The translations under genes and the position numbers were made by a program. A DNA stretch of 43,223 nt, taken from positions 1 through 43,223 of the forward strand of contig CAJOPE010000109.1 of assembly GCA_905236815.1 (NCBI GenBank), read 5' to 3'. Position 1 is the first letter of the stretch. The number at the start of each line of letters is the position of its first letter. Below, one piece after another: positions 1 to 6,979 of the stretch. Under the pieces are notes generated by a model, which was not told the DNA's origin, searched no databases, and saw only the letters and a list, made by a program, of their open reading frames with translations. The DNA comes from an uncultured Prevotella sp. (lineage in GTDB: Bacteria > Bacteroidota > Bacteroidia > Bacteroidales > Bacteroidaceae).

Positions 1-98
1 AAGAATGGCAACTCTAAATTCAATGCAATACTTGCTGTTGTTCAACAGTAGGATAACTATTCATGCCATGGGGTGCTGAGTAGTTACGTCGATGCGTT

Positions 99-186
99 GA
101 AATGTTAAAAAAGCTAACTCAATGGTTTAGGTGGTCTAAACCGACGGTTTGCGACCTCTAAATGGTGCATTTACGTTGGCTATTTC
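99..186. repeat. Degenerate tandem array, four 22-bp units
   Basis: Four units of exactly 22 bp (99-120, 121-142, 143-164, 165-186). Each carries a TTTA-type core near unit positions 6-10 and a CTAA-type core near 16-20, so the unit is itself a loose dyad. The second unit contains GGTTTAG-5 nt-CTAAACC, a perfect 7-bp stem. Related arrays lie at 16504-16591 and 42714-42801. Confidence 0.6.
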
Positions 187-284
187 AACTATATTCTCTA
201 ATCATTAAATTTCAACCAGTTATATTTCGCCGAACTCACATTAATTATAATTAGTCTTGGAATTTAATTTAGGGGCATACCCTC

Positions 285-307
285 TTCAATCTCCCCCGCG
301 AGCAGGG
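285..307. repeat. GC-rich palindrome (CTCCCC...GGGGAG)
   Basis: A short hairpin, CTCCCC then about eight bases then GGGGAG, stands out in AT-rich DNA. It resembles the GC-rich palindromes at 13849-13887, 14435-14473, 29123-29175 and 29861-29904, but is shorter and lacks their flanks. Confidence 0.4.
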
Positions 308-567
308 GGAGAAGTATGGTAAGATTATCCTTCTATGAATTATACAGGTTAAACTGATATTGTTTGCCAATATTTCGCCAATAATCCTTTTTTCTAGAAT
401 TTCAATGATGACTAAGAACAGAAAATAAGAAATGGATTGAACTTCAAAGAGAGAGAAATAAGAATAAGAGAGTAAAACCATTTAAATTTAATTTGCTGTA
501 AATCAATGATATATAGAAAATGGTGAATAGTTTTTGAAAAGTATTTTTTATATTATATAAAAAGAAA

Positions 568-599
568 AAACTCTTTAAGTATTTCTACCTAAAGAGTTT
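568..599 (-). terminator. Terminator of tmRNA gene
   Basis: Perfect 10-bp stem (568-577 with 590-599) with a 12-nt loop. On the minus strand it is followed by a run of T residues. It lies just downstream of the tmRNA 3' end, as expected for a factor-independent terminator. Confidence 0.75.
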
Positions 600-611
600 C
601 AAATGATTCCG

Positions 612-1010
612 GGTGGACCTGGTGGGATTCGAACCCACGTCCGCACAAGGAAACCATACGCTTTCTACATGCTTATTCCAGCCTTGAATTTTCGAGCATT
701 AGCAAGACCTGGACCACCAACTAATGCCTTATCCTCTAAAGTTTCATTTCAGCATCGAGGCCTGCAGAAACTATTTCCGATTTACCTGCACCGCTTGACC
801 AGCAAGATTCGGAACAACATCCGCTGAGCGATGTCTCGTTGCGTCACCTTGTGACGCAATAAAGCCAGTAACCTACTGTACTTCGGTTAGGCAGCGAGAG
901 CGTAATTATTTTCGCCAATTAATTGTTGATCACTAGGATTATAGAGCTAGCCATCGAGACTCTGCATGCTTACGTACCATTTCGTCTCGCCGTCAAATCC
1001 AGTCAAGCCC
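612..1010 (-). ncRNA. ssrA: Transfer-messenger RNA (tmRNA)
   Basis: Rescues stalled ribosomes by acting first as tRNA-Ala and then as mRNA for a degradation tag. Read on the minus strand, the 5' end GGGCTTG (1010-1004) pairs with CAGGTCC at the 3' end (621-615), and a canonical T arm with GTTCGAATC precedes it. The tag frame at 916-887 reads GENNYALAA followed by TAA, the tag typical of Bacteroidota. A plus-strand frame over the 3' end (603-827) is the well-known spurious antisense ORF. The CCA tail does not appear to be fully encoded (ACCC). A TAAATTTG promoter box (1044-1037) and a hairpin terminator (599-568) bracket the gene. Confidence 0.97.
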
Positions 1011-1036
1011 GTGGTAACGTATACCTTTTCTGTTTG

Positions 1037-1044
1037 CAAATTTA
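1037..1044 (-). promoter_or_regulatory. Promoter -7 box of tmRNA (TAAATTTG)
   Basis: Minus-strand match to the Bacteroidota TAnnTTTG box, about 27 nt upstream of the mature tmRNA 5' end. It implies a short 5' leader removed by processing. Confidence 0.6.
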
Positions 1045-1102
1045 ATGCAAACTCTTGAAATGGCAAAATAAAAATCGATGTTTCTGCTGTTTTCCCAAAG
1101 AA

Positions 1103-1134
1103 AAGGCTCAAATACCTTGCGGAATTTGAGCCTT
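1103..1134 (-). terminator. Terminator of aldose epimerase gene
   Basis: Perfect 11-bp stem AAGGCTCAAAT/ATTTGAGCCTT (1103-1113 with 1124-1134) with a 10-nt loop, 20 nt beyond the stop codon. A T-rich tract follows on the minus strand. Confidence 0.75.
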
Positions 1135-1155
1135 CTGTAATATTATAGGGTGAAA

Positions 1156-2025
1156 TTATTCGCCGATTGTAATGGTATATTCACTCATGAAGCTTGCTCC
1201 TGGAAGCAACTGATTCATAAGATACTTATCCTTGAACTCACCATCGAACTCTGCCCAGTCGTGCAAGCCATACCATGGCTCAATGCAGATGAATGGGGCG
1301 TGCTTGCCGGTAGGGCTCCAAAGACCCACTGCTGGAGTCTTGATATCGAGGGTTACTACAGGCTTCTCCTCCTGGTCGAGCAACTCAATGTGCTTGAGCT
1401 GACTGCGGTCGAAGATAACAGCATCATCAGCAAAACTGTCCTCGTTGAACTCCCATACGCCATCCTTAGTTTCTACCTTGTGGTAGCCTGGAGTGATGCA
1501 GCCGCCTACATTTCCATAGAGGCGCTCAGGCTCCTTGTTGTCGAAACGCAACTTACCCTTGAGGTAATCGCCCTTGTGCATACCTGGTACACGGAATGCT
1601 GGGTGACCGCCAATCTGGAAGTAGATGGTCTTGTCGTCAGTATTCTCAACGTGCCAGATGACGTGGAGCTTGTTTCCCTCAAGACGATAGCTGATGGCGA
1701 GATTGAAGTGATAAGGATAATCCTTCAGAGTTTCCTCGCTGTCGGTGAGCGCATAAGTGATGCGGTCCTGGCCAGCGATGATTAGCTGGAAGTCGGTATC
1801 GCGTGCAAAGCCATGACGGCCGAGCTTGAACTCCTTGCCCTCAGTGCGATAAGTGTCTTTCCAAAGTCCGCATACAATAGGGAAGAGGATAGGAGAGTGG
1901 CGATTCCAGAAGTTCTCATCACCATCCCAAAGATATTCCTTACCTTCAGCGTCCTTAATACTCTGCAATTCTGCACCATGGTTGCTGATAGTAACCGTTA
2001 GTTTGTCGTTCTTGATTTGTTCCAT
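1156..2025 (-). CDS. Aldose 1-epimerase family protein (LacX-like)
   Basis: A 289-aa galactose-mutarotase-fold protein, expected in the cytosol; such enzymes interconvert alpha and beta anomers of hexoses or hexose phosphates. Visible family motifs are NRHSPILFP (41-49), HGFARD (71-76), a GGHPAF box near the middle that carries the likely catalytic His, and IEPW near residue 245. The compact length and HGFARD box fit the LacX-like subgroup rather than secreted GalM, and there is no signal peptide. The ATG at 2025 has a TATCTTTG promoter box 27 nt upstream. It is a single gene divergent from the EamA transporter, with a terminator after it. The exact sugar cannot be told from sequence. Confidence 0.88.
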   Translation of the reverse strand: MEQIKNDKLTVTISNHGAELQSIKDAEGKEYLWDGDENFWNRHSPILFPIVCGLWKDTYRTEGKEFKLGRHGFARDTDFQLIIAGQDRITYALTDSEETLKDYPYHFNLAISYRLEGNKLHVIWHVENTDDKTIYFQIGGHPAFRVPGMHKGDYLKGKLRFDNKEPERLYGNVGGCITPGYHKVETKDGVWEFNEDSFADDAVIFDRSQLKHIELLDQEEKPVVTLDIKTPAVGLWSPTGKHAPFICIEPWYGLHDWAEFDGEFKDKYLMNQLLPGASFMSEYTITIGE

Positions 2026-2051
2026 TTTTCTATAGTTTTCAGAATATAGTG

Positions 2052-2059
2052 CAAAGATA
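2052..2059 (-). promoter_or_regulatory. Promoter -7 box of epimerase (TATCTTTG)
   Basis: Minus-strand TAnnTTTG box in the short divergent intergenic region shared with the EamA transporter promoter. Confidence 0.6.
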
Positions 2060-2102
2060 GAAAATTATTATGAATTAGGAAATCTGAAACAGAATTATTT
2101 CG

Positions 2103-2110
2103 TACCTTTG
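2103..2110 (+). promoter_or_regulatory. Promoter -7 box of EamA transporter (TACCTTTG)
   Basis: Plus-strand TAnnTTTG box 43 nt before the ATG at 2153. It argues against the longer TTG-initiated reading at 2123. Confidence 0.6.
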
Positions 2111-2152
2111 CAACGAAATTAGTTGGAAATCAGTTTGGGTTTTCTTAGGAAA

Positions 2153-3028
2153 ATGAATTCGAATAAGATCAAAGGATATGCTGCTGGCATTCTTACAGCG
2201 ATTTTCTACGGTACCAATCCCCTTGGCACTCTTACTCTTTATGCCGATGGCATTAATGCTGGCTCTGTTTTGTTCTATCGCTATATTTTAGCCGTTGTGA
2301 TGTTTGCGGCTTGGATGCTTGTTACCCGCGAGGATTTCCGCATCAAATGGGGGCATGCTATTAAGTTTGCAGTGCTTGGCACTTTTATGGCGATGTCGTC
2401 GGTGGCACTCTATGTGAGTTTCCATTATATGGATGCTGGTGTGGCAAGTACCATTCTCTTCTCTTATCCGATAATGACGGCGGTGCTGATGGTGGCTTTT
2501 TTCCATGAGCGTGTTACCTGGACAACCACCTTGTCGATCACCCTCGCCGTCGCAGGTATTGCCTTGCTCTATCGGGGAGATGGCAATGTTACCTTGAGTG
2601 GAATGGGTATCATTCTTGTGCTCCTTTCAAGTCTGCTATACGCCTTCTATATCATCTCTGTAAATCAGTTTCACACCAGCTACTCTCCGGTGAAGTTCAC
2701 ATTCTGGGTGGTCTTCTTCGGATGGTTGTCGATAGTGGTATATTGCGGAATTGCAGGCGATTCCATCCAACTGCTTCATGGTTGGAAAGAGTGGGCAAGT
2801 GGCATCCAACTGGCTTTGCTGCCAACCGTTTTGAGTCTTTATTTCATGACGATTGCCATTAAGAATATCGGAAGTACTCCGAGTGCCATTATGGGTGCAC
2901 TCGAACCAGTAACAGCTGTGGTCATCGGAGTTTTCATCTTCGGTGAATTGTTTACTTTCCGTCTGGCAGTGGGAATTGTACTCATCCTTTCTGCCGTGAT
3001 CTTGATAGTGTTGAGAAAAAATCATTAA
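2153..3028 (+). CDS. EamA (DMT superfamily) transporter
   Basis: A 291-aa inner-membrane protein with about ten hydrophobic segments in two homologous EamA halves. The second half has the typical PTVLSLYFMTIAIKNIGST and GALEPVTAVVIGVFIFGE boxes. Members export amino acids or other metabolites; the substrate here is unknown. I chose ATG 2153 (MNSNKIKGYAAG) because the in-frame TTG at 2123 lies very close to the promoter, and an AGGAAA stretch precedes this ATG. The next gene, a ThrE-type exporter, starts 12 nt after the stop, so the two are probably co-transcribed. Confidence 0.88.
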   Translation: MNSNKIKGYAAGILTAIFYGTNPLGTLTLYADGINAGSVLFYRYILAVVMFAAWMLVTREDFRIKWGHAIKFAVLGTFMAMSSVALYVSFHYMDAGVASTILFSYPIMTAVLMVAFFHERVTWTTTLSITLAVAGIALLYRGDGNVTLSGMGIILVLLSSLLYAFYIISVNQFHTSYSPVKFTFWVVFFGWLSIVVYCGIAGDSIQLLHGWKEWASGIQLALLPTVLSLYFMTIAIKNIGSTPSAIMGALEPVTAVVIGVFIFGELFTFRLAVGIVLILSAVILIVLRKNH

Positions 3029-3040
3029 ACATAAGTGTAT

Positions 3041-4444
3041 ATGGAAAACAATGAAAGTACAGATGCTGAGCGATTGCTAAGACGAAAGCTCGACTTATTG
3101 GTAAGAACAGGTGTTGTGCTGATGGAGAGCAATGCCGATAGTGCAAGAATCTTCCGAAATATGCAGCGTGCTGAGGCTTACCTTGGATTGCCGGAGGAGA
3201 ATGTGCATATCTATCTGAATTACAACATCATCATGGTGAACTTGAGTGATTCGGAACATTCGTTCTCGAAGTATCAGCGATGCAAGAAGCATTGTGTGGA
3301 ATATTCCATTATCTCGAAGGTGAGCAAGATGCTTTGGACGGCTATCAGCGAGGACTGGTCGCTGGATAAATACGAGGAGGAACTTAACTCTCTGGCAAAT
3401 ATCAAGAAAAACTATACCCATTGGCAGATTGCTGCAGCTGCCGGCTTTGCCTGTGGTGGATTCTGTATACAGTTTGGTTGCGACTGGACTGCTTTCTTCT
3501 ATGCTTCTCTTGCTGCGATGTTGGGATTCCGTCTCAAGATGTTCTTGGGCGAGAAGAAGATGAATGCCTATGTAGGTATCGGTATTTCAGCCTTTGTGGC
3601 TACCTTACTTGCCTGGCTTTCAACTTTCATTTCGCTTACCCCTGCCATCAGTAGCGTTGTTCCTAGTTTTATGGTGACATCCACGCCTTGGCATCCGCTC
3701 ATGGCTTGTATGCTGTTTATCGTTCCAGGCGTACCGCTTATCAATTTTGTGAGTGATATGTTGAGCGATTATGTTCAAGTGGGCCTCACCCGAGCGATGA
3801 CCACACTGCTGACAGTTCTAGCGATGGCATTTGGTATTGCCTTGGCCATTCAGGTGTGTGGCATTGACAACTTCGTGAAGGATTTGAGTATGACTCCTCA
3901 TCATAGTTATATTTCGTATGCGGTAGCTGCTGCTATTTCAGCGATGGGTTTCTCTACTATTTATAATACTCCTCGACGCATTCTTCCTGTACTTGCGATA
4001 GGAGGTATCATAGCAGTATGTACCCGAAACTTTGTGAACTTAGGACCAAGTACTGGAAATATCGGGTTGGACTGGGGACCTATTGTTGGCTCATTCATAG
4101 GCTCAGCCCTCATTAGTTTGATTGCTACCAAGTCGGCTCATTGGCATCATATCCCTCATCAGGTGATAGCCATCCCTTGTGTTATCCCAATGGTACCAGG
4201 AGTGCTGATGTATCGCAGTTTGTTTGCATTCATTGATATGCAGGGTGTAGTAGGTGAGTTAACAGTAGCCTTTAACTATGCCGTTCATGCTGGACTCATT
4301 ATTCTCTTTATCGCGGCAGGAGTTGCTATTCCGAATATCTTTGTGAGAAGAATGATTCAGCCAAAGCGTAAGCAAAAACTCATTAATATGATAAAGGAGC
4401 GAAGAATCAAACATGGAGAAATGGTTGATTTGAGCGAAATGTAA
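3041..4444 (+). CDS. ThrE-family threonine/serine exporter, fused two-domain form
   Basis: A 467-aa integral membrane protein. The first 120 or so residues are soluble and charged (RRKLDLLVRTGVVLMESNAD), matching the start of the ThrE/DUF1212 domain. They are followed by about ten membrane spans with the repeated pattern VPGVPLIN and IPMVPGVLMYRS, one per half, which marks the fusion of ThrE and ThrE_2 regions. The family exports threonine and serine from the cytosol. The start at ATG 3041 is preferred over GTG 3035. It follows an EamA transporter by 12 nt, so the pair may act on related metabolites, which is inference. A strong bidirectional terminator follows. Confidence 0.88.
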   Translation: MENNESTDAERLLRRKLDLLVRTGVVLMESNADSARIFRNMQRAEAYLGLPEENVHIYLNYNIIMVNLSDSEHSFSKYQRCKKHCVEYSIISKVSKMLWTAISEDWSLDKYEEELNSLANIKKNYTHWQIAAAAGFACGGFCIQFGCDWTAFFYASLAAMLGFRLKMFLGEKKMNAYVGIGISAFVATLLAWLSTFISLTPAISSVVPSFMVTSTPWHPLMACMLFIVPGVPLINFVSDMLSDYVQVGLTRAMTTLLTVLAMAFGIALAIQVCGIDNFVKDLSMTPHHSYISYAVAAAISAMGFSTIYNTPRRILPVLAIGGIIAVCTRNFVNLGPSTGNIGLDWGPIVGSFIGSALISLIATKSAHWHHIPHQVIAIPCVIPMVPGVLMYRSLFAFIDMQGVVGELTVAFNYAVHAGLIILFIAAGVAIPNIFVRRMIQPKRKQKLINMIKERRIKHGEMVDLSEM

Positions 4445-4456
4445 AAACTATATATG

Positions 4457-4502
4457 ATATGAGCCATTTCTAGATGTAATTAAATCTAGAAATGGCTCAT
4501 AT
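4457..4502. terminator. Bidirectional terminator
   Basis: Perfect stem of about 18 bp (4457-4474 with 4485-4502) with a 10-nt loop, between the convergent ThrE-type and SDR genes. T-rich sequence follows on the plus strand and A-rich sequence precedes it. Confidence 0.8.
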
Positions 4503-4584
4503 TTTATAATCCTACGTTTGCCTGGATAATTCATAAGTTACTATAACTCCAAAGTTTGTAAAACCAAACTTGGCTATTCCTTTA

Positions 4585-5298
4585 TTAAAGCTTCATTTTT
4601 CTCCAGATGCACCTAGGAATTCTGCGCCAGAAAGCAGTGATGATTCGCCATTTCCAATTAATAACGCGAATGTGCTTGTGATGCTCTATAGCCCAGACAA
4701 TCTCCTTTGCTACATCTGTAGGTTTGAGCATTAATGGATATTTGAAATCACCATTCAACAGGTCGGTATCCACAAATCCAGGACGAATATCTGTAAAGCG
4801 AATGTCGAGTTTCTGAATATTAGCCAATTGTTCCAATGCCTGAATGTATGTATTCTGCATTGCCTTTGTTGCAGAGTAGCTTGGCGAAGGTCCTAAACCT
4901 TTGGTACCTGCTATCGAGGAGATGCAGGCAATATGTCCATGTCCTTTCTCGGCAAAGTGGCGGTATGCCTCGCCAATCATTCTGGTAAAGCCCAATCCAT
5001 TCGTATTAACCGTATTCAGTTCGATATCTCTTTGAAGTTCCCTGTTCTGCTTGCCAATACCTGCAACGTGGAAATAGAGGTCGATGCCATCCATTTCGAC
5101 CATCATCTGGCGCAGTTGATAGTCGGCATCTTCTGATGTAACATCAATCTGCTTAACTAGAGCAGCATTGAGATCTTGCAGACGTTCCACCCTTCGGGCA
5201 GCAACACCTACAGTCCATCCTTTTTCTATGAGGATTTTTGCCACCTCATAACCGATGCCCGAACTGGCACCCACGATAATTGCTTTCTTGTTTTCCAC
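4585..5298 (-). CDS. SDR family NAD(P)-dependent oxidoreductase
   Basis: A 237-aa short-chain dehydrogenase. The cofactor-binding GASSGIG is at 10-16, the NNAG-equivalent reads HVAG at 77-80, and the catalytic Ser (near 128), Tyr141 and Lys145 of YxxxK are present. The substrate cannot be read from the sequence. Translation appears to start with GTG at 5298, 12 nt after the mnmA stop, so the gene is probably the second of a mnmA-SDR operon. The C-terminus (RRIPRCIWRKMKL) is unusually basic and hydrophobic and might associate with membrane. Confidence 0.87.
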   Translation of the reverse strand: MENKKAIIVGASSGIGYEVAKILIEKGWTVGVAARRVERLQDLNAALVKQIDVTSEDADYQLRQMMVEMDGIDLYFHVAGIGKQNRELQRDIELNTVNTNGLGFTRMIGEAYRHFAEKGHGHIACISSIAGTKGLGPSPSYSATKAMQNTYIQALEQLANIQKLDIRFTDIRPGFVDTDLLNGDFKYPLMLKPTDVAKEIVWAIEHHKHIRVINWKWRIITAFWRRIPRCIWRKMKL

Positions 5299-5310
5299 GT
5301 TCTCAAGTTA

Positions 5311-6393
5311 TTAGATAGTGATTTCGCCAGAACCGTAGCACTTGTGGTGATTTTCATCATAAATCACACAGAACTGACCTGGAGCTACACCATGAATAGG
5401 CTGCTCGCTATGTATGATATATTTGCCATCGGCTTTTTCAACTGTGGCTGGATGATATTCTGGAGTATGACGGATCTTGAATGTTACCTTTTCTGGTAAA
5501 TCCTCGATGCCTTCAGTCAGGAAATCGAATGCATGGATAGGGAAATCGCTCTTGTAGGCAGTCTTTGGATCATAGCCATGACTAACATAGAGAATGTTTT
5601 TCTCAACATCCTTCTTTACTACAAACCAAGGTCCACCGCCGAAGCCCAATCCCTTGCGCTGTCCGATGGTGTGGAACCACAAACCCTTGTGATCGCCGAT
5701 TTTCTTTCCTGTTTCCAGTTCGATGACATCTCCAATCTTTTCGCCAAGATAACGACGTACATATTCGTTATAGTCGATATTGCCAAGGAAGCAGATTCCC
5801 TGACTATCCTTGCGCTTTGCATTGATGAGATGCTCTCGTTCGGCAATCTCGCGAACTTCGTTCTTGATATGATGACCGATAGGGAATATAGCCTTTTTGA
5901 GCTGCCACTGATAAATCTGGGCAAGGAAATCGGTCTGATCCTTTACAGGATCTGGACTTGCTACCAGCCATTTTTTCCCATCGATGACTTCCGTCTGGGC
6001 ATAATGTCCCGTTGCGATGAGATCGTAGTTATGTCCCATTTTCTCATCAAAGGCACCAAACTTGATGAGGCGGTTGCACATCACGTCAGGGTTTGGGGTA
6101 AAGCCAGCCTTGACTTTATCCATCGTATATTTTGTTACGTTGTTCCAGTATTCTTGATGGCAGTCGATTACCTGGAGCTTGCATTTGTAGCGGGCAGCAA
6201 CAGCTGTCGCCATCTCCAAGTCCTCCTCAGAACTGCAGTCCCATTCCTCTTTCTCCTCAGGACCAATCTTGATATAGAAACAGTCGGGATGAAGTCCATG
6301 ACTGGCAAATTCATACACCACAACAGAACTATCGACACCGCCCGAAAGCAGCACCGCAATCTTCTTATCTTTTAATTCCTCGTAATTTATCAT
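5311..6393 (-). CDS. mnmA: tRNA-specific 2-thiouridylase MnmA
   Basis: A 360-aa cytosolic enzyme that makes 2-thiouridine at U34 of tRNA-Lys, -Glu and -Gln using ATP and persulfide sulfur. The PP-loop SGGVDSS is at 17-23. The two catalytic cysteines lie in PNPDVMCNR and DSQGICFLG, so the disulfide-type mechanism is intact, and ATGHYA is also conserved. I place the start at the ATG at 6393 (MINYEELKDKK). The promoter box TATCTTTG (6410-6403) ends only 9 nt before it, which leaves a leader of about 5 nt, so the message may be nearly leaderless. The SDR gene follows closely. Confidence 0.95.
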   Translation of the reverse strand: MINYEELKDKKIAVLLSGGVDSSVVVYEFASHGLHPDCFYIKIGPEEKEEWDCSSEEDLEMATAVAARYKCKLQVIDCHQEYWNNVTKYTMDKVKAGFTPNPDVMCNRLIKFGAFDEKMGHNYDLIATGHYAQTEVIDGKKWLVASPDPVKDQTDFLAQIYQWQLKKAIFPIGHHIKNEVREIAEREHLINAKRKDSQGICFLGNIDYNEYVRRYLGEKIGDVIELETGKKIGDHKGLWFHTIGQRKGLGFGGGPWFVVKKDVEKNILYVSHGYDPKTAYKSDFPIHAFDFLTEGIEDLPEKVTFKIRHTPEYHPATVEKADGKYIIHSEQPIHGVAPGQFCVIYDENHHKCYGSGEITI

Positions 6394-6402
6394 ATTCGTT
6401 TG

Positions 6403-6410
6403 CAAAGATA
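6403..6410 (-). promoter_or_regulatory. Promoter -7 box of mnmA (TATCTTTG)
   Basis: Minus-strand box 9 nt from the mnmA ATG at 6393. It overlaps the alternative TTG start at 6405, which makes that start unlikely. Confidence 0.6.
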
Positions 6411-6453
6411 CACAATTTTAATGTAAAGAATAGGAGATATTAAATATTTTTGT

Positions 6454-6461
6454 TACCTTTG
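6454..6461 (+). promoter_or_regulatory. Promoter -7 box (TACCTTTG)
   Basis: Plus-strand TAnnTTTG box 24 nt upstream of the ATG at 6486, divergent from the mnmA promoter. Confidence 0.55.
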
Positions 6462-6485
6462 TCGTGAACTCAAAATCAACGAAAT

Positions 6486-6974
6486 ATGAATAGCGAACCT
6501 GTTTTAAATAAACCGAATAACGAATATAACAAATTATTTCAAAGTATAGCTTTGATGGTTGGCTTTTGGATGCTTATTGCCTATCTGTATGATCAGTCGA
6601 GAACTGTTGTGCAGGAGGGTGCTATCTATATGTCTGAAAGTTATCATCCTGCCCCTGCTTGGATTATGCTGGTGATTGCAGGAATAGCCTCTTTGACTTC
6701 AATTCTGCTTCTTGCAAGCGCCAAGCACCCTGGTCCTTGGTTGCATATCAACAATCTTACCTTTGATGATATGAATGATAGACAGAAAAAAATAACAACA
6801 GACTCCTTATATGGTTTAAGTAATCTGTTGTTAGTGATGTTTGCTGCTGTTTGCATAATGATGGTTCCTCAGTTCTTGCCTCATAGTATAAGCTTGCCTG
6901 TTTTTTTTGTAATATTAGTAGGTCTGCTTATCTATACCTGTAGAGTAGGTATCAAAGTCTATAAGGCAAAATAA
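6486..6974 (+). CDS. Small membrane protein, function unknown
   Basis: A 162-aa protein I do not recognise. Four hydrophobic segments are visible (about 23-40, 57-77, 110-128 and 132-152). Charged loops include a short NLTFDDMNDRQKKITTDSLYG stretch between segments 2 and 3. The pattern of paired helices recalls small four-helix membrane proteins, but no motif allows a call. It has its own promoter box and is a single gene, convergent with tex, whose stop lies 5 nt beyond its own. Confidence 0.75.
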   Translation: MNSEPVLNKPNNEYNKLFQSIALMVGFWMLIAYLYDQSRTVVQEGAIYMSESYHPAPAWIMLVIAGIASLTSILLLASAKHPGPWLHINNLTFDDMNDRQKKITTDSLYGLSNLLLVMFAAVCIMMVPQFLPHSISLPVFFVILVGLLIYTCRVGIKVYKAK

Positions 6975-6979
6975 CTGAT

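Larger units (their letters stand above)
1..611. other. Gene-free left end of window
   Basis: No credible coding region is visible here; the short open frames are AT-rich and have no family resemblance. The stretch holds a 22-bp-period array (99-186), a GC-rich hairpin (about 285-307) and the terminator of the tmRNA gene (568-599). I see nothing else in it. Confidence 0.6.

Noticed and set aside
603..827. Open frame starting MIPGGPGGIRTHVRTRKPYA on the plus strand
   Set aside because: It is antisense to the tmRNA 3' part; this frame is a well-known false prediction over tRNA-like T arms.
5533..6375. 280-aa plus-strand frame opposite mnmA
   Set aside because: It is a shadow of mnmA with no motif, promoter or family resemblance. 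The same applies to long frames opposite lysS (14998-15909), pgi (11395-12399) and the epimerase gene (1150-1785).
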